Under the pieces are notes generated by a model, which saw only the letters and a program-made list of their open reading frames with translations, did not search any database and was not told the origin of the DNA. From Rugamonas apoptosis (lineage in GTDB: Bacteria > Pseudomonadota > Gammaproteobacteria > Burkholderiales > Burkholderiaceae_D): DNA of 64,000 bases. Below, in pieces: positions 59,392-64,000 of this stretch. Within the stretch, counting starts at the first letter, position 1. The number at the start of each line of letters is the position of its first letter. The stretch is taken from NCBI RefSeq assembly GCF_014042355.1, contig NZ_JACEZU010000003.1, positions 1-64,000 on the forward strand. The letters run 5' to 3'. The translations under genes and the position numbers were made by a program.

Positions 59392-60183
59392 TCAGATAAA
59401 CGGGGTCAGCAGGCTGACCATCTGGCCGAAGACCTTGGGGCTGGCGGCGATGATGTCGCCCTTGTACAGGTAGTCGGACTCGCCGCTGAACTCGCCGACG
59501 ATGCCGCCCGCTTCCGTCACCATCAGCGCGCCGGCCGCGATGTCCCAAGGCTTCAAGCCTTTTTCGTAGAAGCCGTCCAGGCGGCCGGCGGCCACGTAGG
59601 CCAGGTCCAGCGCGGCGCTGCCGGGGCGGCGCACGCCATGGCAGCGTTCAGCCATGATGCCGTACATCTTCAGGTATTCATCGAGCGCCTTGGCCGAGCC
59701 GGCCACGTAGCCGGTCGACAGCAGGGCGTTGGCCAGGCGGTCGAGCTTGGTGACGCGGATACGCTTGTCGTTCAGGTAGGCGCCGGCGCCCTTGGTGGCC
59801 GTGAACAGGTCGTTACGTACCGGGTCGTAGATCACGGCCTGGGTGATCACGCCGCGCTGCGACAGCGCGATCGAGATCGAGTACTGGGGGAAGCCGTGCA
59901 TGAAGTTGGTGGTGCCATCGAGCGGGTCGATGATCCAGGTGAATTCACTCTCGTCGTTGGCGTTCTTGGAAGCGCCCGATTCCTCGGCCAGGAAGGCGTG
60001 GTCGGGGTAGGCCTTGGACAGCACTTCAATGATGGCCTGTTCGGCGGCCTGGTCGACATCGGTGACGAAATCGTTATGTTGTTTCTCGGTCACAGTGATG
60101 CGATCGAGGTCGAAGGAGGCGCGGTTGATGACGGCGGCGCCGCGGCGGGCGGCTTTGATCGCCGTGTTGAGCATTGGGTGCAT
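59392..60183 (-). CDS. suhB: Inositol monophosphatase family protein SuhB
   Basis: 263 residues. The metal-binding motifs of the family are complete: [20 protein letters not shown] and [17 protein letters not shown]. SuhB hydrolyses inositol-1-phosphate and joins the rRNA antitermination complex in E. coli. Divergent from trmJ. Confidence 0.9.
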   Translation of the reverse strand: MHPMLNTAIKAARRGAAVINRASFDLDRITVTEKQHNDFVTDVDQAAEQAIIEVLSKAYPDHAFLAEESGASKNANDESEFTWIIDPLDGTTNFMHGFPQYSISIALSQRGVITQAVIYDPVRNDLFTATKGAGAYLNDKRIRVTKLDRLANALLSTGYVAGSAKALDEYLKMYGIMAERCHGVRRPGSAALDLAYVAAGRLDGFYEKGLKPWDIAAGALMVTEAGGIVGEFSGESDYLYKGDIIAASPKVFGQMVSLLTPFI

Positions 60184-60376
60184 GTAAGCTTTTCCGTTAA
60201 AAGAACGCCATCACCCGCCCGGACGAAACGATCCCGGCGGCGCAATGGGGTACAAGAATGAATTAAAGAGCGATGCGGCGGCGACAGGGTAAAATCCGGG
60301 TCTGCGGGCCGTCATTGCTGACTGGCTTGCAAGATTGAAATTTTTGCATCGATACCGCGCGATAGCGCTATTTTAA

Positions 60377-61153
60377 ATGAACCTGCCCGAAATCAACACG
60401 ACTCTTTTTCAACGGCTGCGATTTATTCTGGTCCAGACCAGCCGTGCGGGCAATATCGGGGCCGTGGCCAGGGCCATGAAGACCATGGGCTTCACCGAGC
60501 TGGTGCTGGTGTCGCCCCGTTTCGACGGCATGCTCGACGACCCGGAAGCGGTGGCCTTCGCCAGCGGCGCGCTCGACATCCTGCAGGGCGCGCGCGTGGT
60601 GGACAGCATGGCCGAGGCGCTGGAAGGCATCAACTTCGCGGCCGCCGTGTCGGCCCGGCTGCGCGAGTACTCGCCGCCCGTGCTCACGCCGCGTGAACTG
60701 GCCGGCCAACTGGTGGCCAATGGCGAACTGCGCGCGGCCGTCATTTTCGGCAATGAACGTTTCGGCTTGCCCAACGAGGTGGTGGCGCAGTGCAACGTGC
60801 TGATCAACATTCCCGCCAATCCCGATTATTCGTCGCTGAACTTATCGCAGGCGGCCCAGGTGCTGGCCTACGAGTGCCGCATGGCGGCGCTGGATGGCCA
60901 GCGCGCGGCCACGGAAGTGGGCTTCCAGGGCGAAGCGGCCAGCCTGGCCCAGATCGAGGGCATGTACACCCATCTGGAACAAGCGCTGGTGGAGATCGGC
61001 TTTCTCGATGCCAGCAACCCGCGCAAGCTGATGCCGCGCCTGAAACGCTTGTTCTCGCGGGCCGGGCTGGAAACGGAAGAGGTCAACATCTTGCGCGGCA
61101 TTTCGCGCCGGATGGCGGCTGTGGCGCAGGGCAAGGGCGCGCGCCGCCGCTGA
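60377..61153 (+). CDS. trmJ: tRNA (Cm32/Um32) methyltransferase TrmJ
   Basis: 258 residues of the SPOUT class. Motifs RAGNIGAVARAMKTMGF, FGNERFGLPNEVV and PANPDYSSLNLSQAAQVLAYE give the SAM-binding trefoil knot. It methylates the 2'-O of residue 32 in tRNAs. Convergent with the next gene by one base. Confidence 0.9.
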   Translation: MNLPEINTTLFQRLRFILVQTSRAGNIGAVARAMKTMGFTELVLVSPRFDGMLDDPEAVAFASGALDILQGARVVDSMAEALEGINFAAAVSARLREYSPPVLTPRELAGQLVANGELRAAVIFGNERFGLPNEVVAQCNVLINIPANPDYSSLNLSQAAQVLAYECRMAALDGQRAATEVGFQGEAASLAQIEGMYTHLEQALVEIGFLDASNPRKLMPRLKRLFSRAGLETEEVNILRGISRRMAAVAQGKGARRR

Positions 61154-61154
61154 A

Positions 61155-61853
61155 TTACACCACTTCGAATGGCGCGTCCGCGCCGGCATAGATGTTCTCC
61201 ATCGCTTGCTGTTCGCGGCCGACGATGGTGGTCACGAATTGCTCGGCCTGCTTCATGCGCTTGAAGGCCGTGAAACCGCGCTCCAGAAATTGCTGCAAGT
61301 CACCCAGTCCGGCCAGCTTGGCGGGGCCGCGCATCATGTGCAGCGTGGCGTTCAGGAATGGAATTCGCACCAGTTCGCACAAGGACATGCCCAGCGCCCG
61401 CACCAGCCCCAGTTGGCGTGCGCGGTCGGGCGCCGTGGTGTGGGCGCGGTAGGCGGCCACGTAATCGTCGAGATCGAATCGGGTGCCCAACTGGCGCGCC
61501 ATGGCCGTGTCCAGCCGTTCCGACAGGGCGTCGAGCATGATCGCTTCCGTGATGGTCTGCAATGCGTTCACAGGCAACAAGCGTTGCATGGTGGGGATGA
61601 TGCGTTCCAGGTCCGCATCGCGCTGGCTCAGGTCGTGCGCGCCGTACAGCTCTTCAAGGAAGAACAGCGCCGCCTCGCGTGAATTGGGCGCGGCCAGCAG
61701 GTCGGCATGGGTGGCGGCCAGCCGCTGCGACTGGAATTGCTTGAGCGCCGTACGGGCCGCCAGCAGGGCTGGATCGCGCTTGGCGCCTTGTCGTTCCGAC
61801 TGCACGGCATGCAGTTGCTGTTGCAGCGTCTGTACCAAATCTTCTTTCTTCAT
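61155..61853 (-). CDS. Conserved hypothetical protein (FFLEELYG motif)
   Basis: 232 residues, helical. The conserved stretch FFLEELYGAHDLSQRDADLERIIPTM (near 62-88) is typical of an uncharacterised proteobacterial family. No catalytic motif or signal peptide is present. Cytosolic, function unknown. The stop is one base from the trmJ stop. Confidence 0.7.
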   Translation of the reverse strand: MKKEDLVQTLQQQLHAVQSERQGAKRDPALLAARTALKQFQSQRLAATHADLLAAPNSREAALFFLEELYGAHDLSQRDADLERIIPTMQRLLPVNALQTITEAIMLDALSERLDTAMARQLGTRFDLDDYVAAYRAHTTAPDRARQLGLVRALGMSLCELVRIPFLNATLHMMRGPAKLAGLGDLQQFLERGFTAFKRMKQAEQFVTTIVGREQQAMENIYAGADAPFEVV

Positions 61854-61983
61854 GTCACCGTTTTACCAGAAGCCGGTAGACGCGGCACTCTATTTTTCCG
61901 CGCAAAATCAAGCTTGCCTTTGACGTACACTAGAAAAATAGGCCATACACCTCATTAAAATAACACCAGAACTGGATGGAGAC

Positions 61984-62508
61984 ATGACCACTTCCCGCAG
62001 ATCGTTCTTGAAGATCGGCATCATCGGCGCGGTGACGCTGGCCGCTGGCGGCGCGCTGTACCGCGCCGTGCAGGGGCCGGCCCAGCCGCACGCGTTCGCG
62101 CTGGACGACAACGCGCGTGCCGTGCTGACGGCGCTGATCCCATCCATGCTGGGCCCCGTGCTGCCCACTGCACCCGAGGCGCGCACGGCCGCCGTGGCCA
62201 ACACGGTGGAGCGCGTGGCCGGCGCCGTGCACGGCTTGCCGCTGGCCACACAGAAGGAAGTGCAGGACCTGTTCGGCCTGCTGTCGCTGGGACCGGCGCG
62301 CCGCTTCCTGGCCGGTGTGCCGGCCAGCTGGAACGAGGCCACCCCGGCCCAGATCGACGCTTTCCTGCAAAGCTGGCAGCATCATCGCATCGCCATGCTG
62401 GTCACGGCCTACCAGGCCTTGCATGACCTGATCGCCGGTGCCTGGTATTCCGATCCCGCGCATTGGGATGCGATCGGCTATCCCGGCCCGATCAAGGAAT
62501 TGAGCTGA
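61984..62508 (+). CDS. Tat-targeted gluconate 2-dehydrogenase subunit 3-like protein
   Basis: 174 residues. The Tat signal SRRSFLK followed by a hydrophobic stretch (IGIIGAVTLAAGGALYRAV) gives periplasmic export. The mature part (LDDNARAVLTALIPSML, WYSDPAHWDAIGYPGP) resembles the small subunit of gluconate/sorbitol dehydrogenases. It precedes the GMC oxidoreductase gene by 28 bases, its likely partner. No cytochrome c subunit is visible in the window. Confidence 0.75.
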   Translation: MTTSRRSFLKIGIIGAVTLAAGGALYRAVQGPAQPHAFALDDNARAVLTALIPSMLGPVLPTAPEARTAAVANTVERVAGAVHGLPLATQKEVQDLFGLLSLGPARRFLAGVPASWNEATPAQIDAFLQSWQHHRIAMLVTAYQALHDLIAGAWYSDPAHWDAIGYPGPIKELS

Positions 62509-62536
62509 ACTGTCCGCCACCTTTCTGGAAGCTGCA

Positions 62537-64000
62537 ATGATCAAAACGAATATCCCCATCGCGCCCGTCACGGGCCGCATTCCCGATCCCATCCAGGCTG
62601 GCCTGGCCGCCGGCTGGGACGTCACTGATTGCGCCCGGCTGGACGGCGACCGCACGCTGGAAGCGGACGTGGTCATCGTCGGCAGCGGCGCCGGCGGCGG
62701 TGTCACGGCCGAGATCCTCGCGCTGGCCGGCGTCAAGGTGCTGATCGTGGAGGAGGGCGCGCTCAAGTCGTCCAAGGACTTCAAGATGCGCGAGGCGGAC
62801 GCCTATCCCGCGCTGTACCAGGAGTCGGGTGCGCGCAAGACGCGCGACAAGGGCATCAACATCCTGCAGGGCCGCACAGTGGGCGGCACCACCGTCGTCA
62901 ACTGGACCACCAGCTTCCGCACCCCGCCCGGCACGCTCAATTACTGGACCGAACGCTTCGGTTTGAAAAGCTACACGCCGGAAGCGCTGGCGCCGTGGTT
63001 CGCCATGATGGAGGAGCGGCTCAGCATCCACGAGTGGAATACGGCGCCCAACGCCAACAACGACTTGCTGCGCCAGGGCGCGGCCAAGCTGGGCATCCCG
63101 ACTTCCACCATCCACCGCAATGTGAACGGCTGCTGGAATCTCGGTTACTGCGGCATGGGCTGTCCCACCAACGCCAAGCAATCGATGCTGGTGACGACTC
63201 TGCCGTCGGCCCTCAAGCGCGGCGCCGTGCTGCTCACCCGTTTGCGCGCGGAGCGCTTCGTGTTCAAGGGCGACCGGGTCGAGCAGCTCGACTGCGTGGC
63301 GCTGGACGCTCCCGGCCTGGCCACCACCGGCCGCAAGGTGACGCTGCGCGCCAGACATTTTGTGCTGGCGGGCGGCGCCATCAATTCGCCGGCGCTGCTG
63401 ATGCGCTCGGCCGCGCCCGATCCCCATGGCCTGCTGGGCAAACGCACCTTCCTCCATCCCACCATCATCTCGGCCGGTTTATTCGAGCAGCGCGTGGATG
63501 GCTACGCGGGCGCGCCGCAGTCGGTGTACTCGGATCACTTCCTGCACACCGGCCCCATCGATGGGCCGATCGGCTACAAACTGGAGGCGCCGCCGCTGCA
63601 CCCACTGCTGCTGTCGTCCACCATGCCCGGCTTTGGCGCCCGGCATGCGGACATGATGCGCCAGTTCCCGCATCTGCAAGGCATGCTGGCGCTGCTGCGC
63701 GACGGCTTCCATCCCGAGTCCGTGGGCGGCAGCGTCATGCTCAACAACGGTGCGCCCGTGCTCGATTACCCGATTACTGATTTCCTGTGGGACGGCGTGC
63801 GCCGTTCGTTGCTCACCATGGCCGAGATCCAGTTCGCGGCTGGCGCCAAGAGCGTCACGCCGGTGCATGAGCAGGCCGACAGCTACAGCACGCTGGCGGC
63901 GGCCAAACAGGCCATCAACAGCTTGCCGTACCAGGTGTTGCAGGCCAAGGTGGTGTCGGCCCACGTGATGGGCGGCTGCACGCTGTCGGACGACGAGCGT
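62537..64000 (+). CDS. GMC oxidoreductase, FAD-binding (incomplete at window end)
   Basis: 488 residues are present with no stop. The FAD motif VIVGSGAGGGVTAE lies near residues 44-58, then GRTVGGTTVVNW and a Cys-rich segment NGCWNLGYCGMGCPTNAKQ near 198-216. VLAGGAINSPALLM is the second GMC signature. The final part (HVMGGCTLS) has the catalytic-region His. It oxidises an alcohol or sugar, with the small Tat subunit enabling export of the complex. The gene continues beyond 64000. Confidence 0.85.
   Translation, partial: MIKTNIPIAPVTGRIPDPIQAGLAAGWDVTDCARLDGDRTLEADVVIVGSGAGGGVTAEILALAGVKVLIVEEGALKSSKDFKMREADAYPALYQESGARKTRDKGINILQGRTVGGTTVVNWTTSFRTPPGTLNYWTERFGLKSYTPEALAPWFAMMEERLSIHEWNTAPNANNDLLRQGAAKLGIPTSTIHRNVNGCWNLGYCGMGCPTNAKQSMLVTTLPSALKRGAVLLTRLRAERFVFKGDRVEQLDCVALDAPGLATTGRKVTLRARHFVLAGGAINSPALLMRSAAPDPHGLLGKRTFLHPTIISAGLFEQRVDGYAGAPQSVYSDHFLHTGPIDGPIGYKLEAPPLHPLLLSSTMPGFGARHADMMRQFPHLQGMLALLRDGFHPESVGGSVMLNNGAPVLDYPITDFLWDGVRRSLLTMAEIQFAAGAKSVTPVHEQADSYSTLAAAKQAINSLPYQVLQAKVVSAHVMGGCTLSDDER

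Noticed and set aside
1..64000. CRISPR arrays
   Set aside because: No regularly spaced repeats of 25-40 bases with unique spacers were noticed.

Overview
The window reads as a chromosomal stretch of a high-GC betaproteobacterium, most likely Oxalobacteraceae (Massilia/Duganella/Janthinobacterium type). The basis is the divergent suhB-trmJ pair, the polyhydroxybutyrate genes, the glycine-zipper/BON/DUF883 envelope cluster and the strong G/C third-position bias from about 19 kb onward. No rRNA, complete tRNA or CRISPR array was seen.

Positions 1-18.4 kb are an accessory island of lower and mixed GC. It opens with the end of an IS3-family element. Next comes a satellite-like module: AlpA regulator, two unknown proteins, a PriCT/TOPRIM/helicase primase fusion, repeats resembling an origin, and a zinc-ribbon protein with a decayed partial copy. 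It then holds a lone OLD-family ATPase-nuclease divergent from a serine recombinase across a nested palindrome, a stress-domain protein, and a divergent three-gene cluster of membrane/coiled-coil proteins of unknown function (11.3-14.7 kb). Last come a zinc-ribbon family with a truncated paralogue, a Rep_3-like protein, a lipoprotein and an XRE regulator with operator-like repeats. At 18.33-18.42 kb a 61-base palindrome contains what looks like a tRNA-Ser 3' end, a plausible attachment site closing the island. Just beyond it, two near-identical 125-base units (18.7-19.04 kb), each with a terminator and a double CUCCUCC motif, look like duplicated small-RNA genes.

From 19.1 to 31.3 kb the chromosome carries a JmjC/cupin-like oxygenase, an orphan TssK, alanine aminotransferase, a dehydrogenase with a divergent LysR regulator, an AI-2E-type permease, a cardiolipin synthase-like lipoprotein and an acetyl-CoA hydrolase/transferase. 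From 31.4 to 41.6 kb lies a dense envelope and stress-type cluster: glycine-zipper lipoproteins, AsmA, DUF4398/OmpA pair, ferritin-like protein, DUF883-YqjE membrane trio, patatin, BON protein and several very small membrane proteins.

From 41.8 to 53.1 kb signalling genes dominate: a winged-helix protein, MtfA-type peptidase, two closely related PAS histidine kinases, a secreted PHB depolymerase, and a five-gene minus-strand series (PAS-GGDEF-EAL-REC-PAS, small domain protein, HDOD, histidine kinase, REC-HD-GYP). Both the HD-GYP and the GGDEF domains look catalytically degenerate, while the EAL domain looks intact. The last 11 kb hold phaB, a MITE-like repeat, a DksA/TraR zinc finger, a lipoprotein pair, hyi, a REP-like palindrome, rhlE, suhB, trmJ and a Tat-targeted small subunit plus GMC oxidoreductase that runs off the window end.
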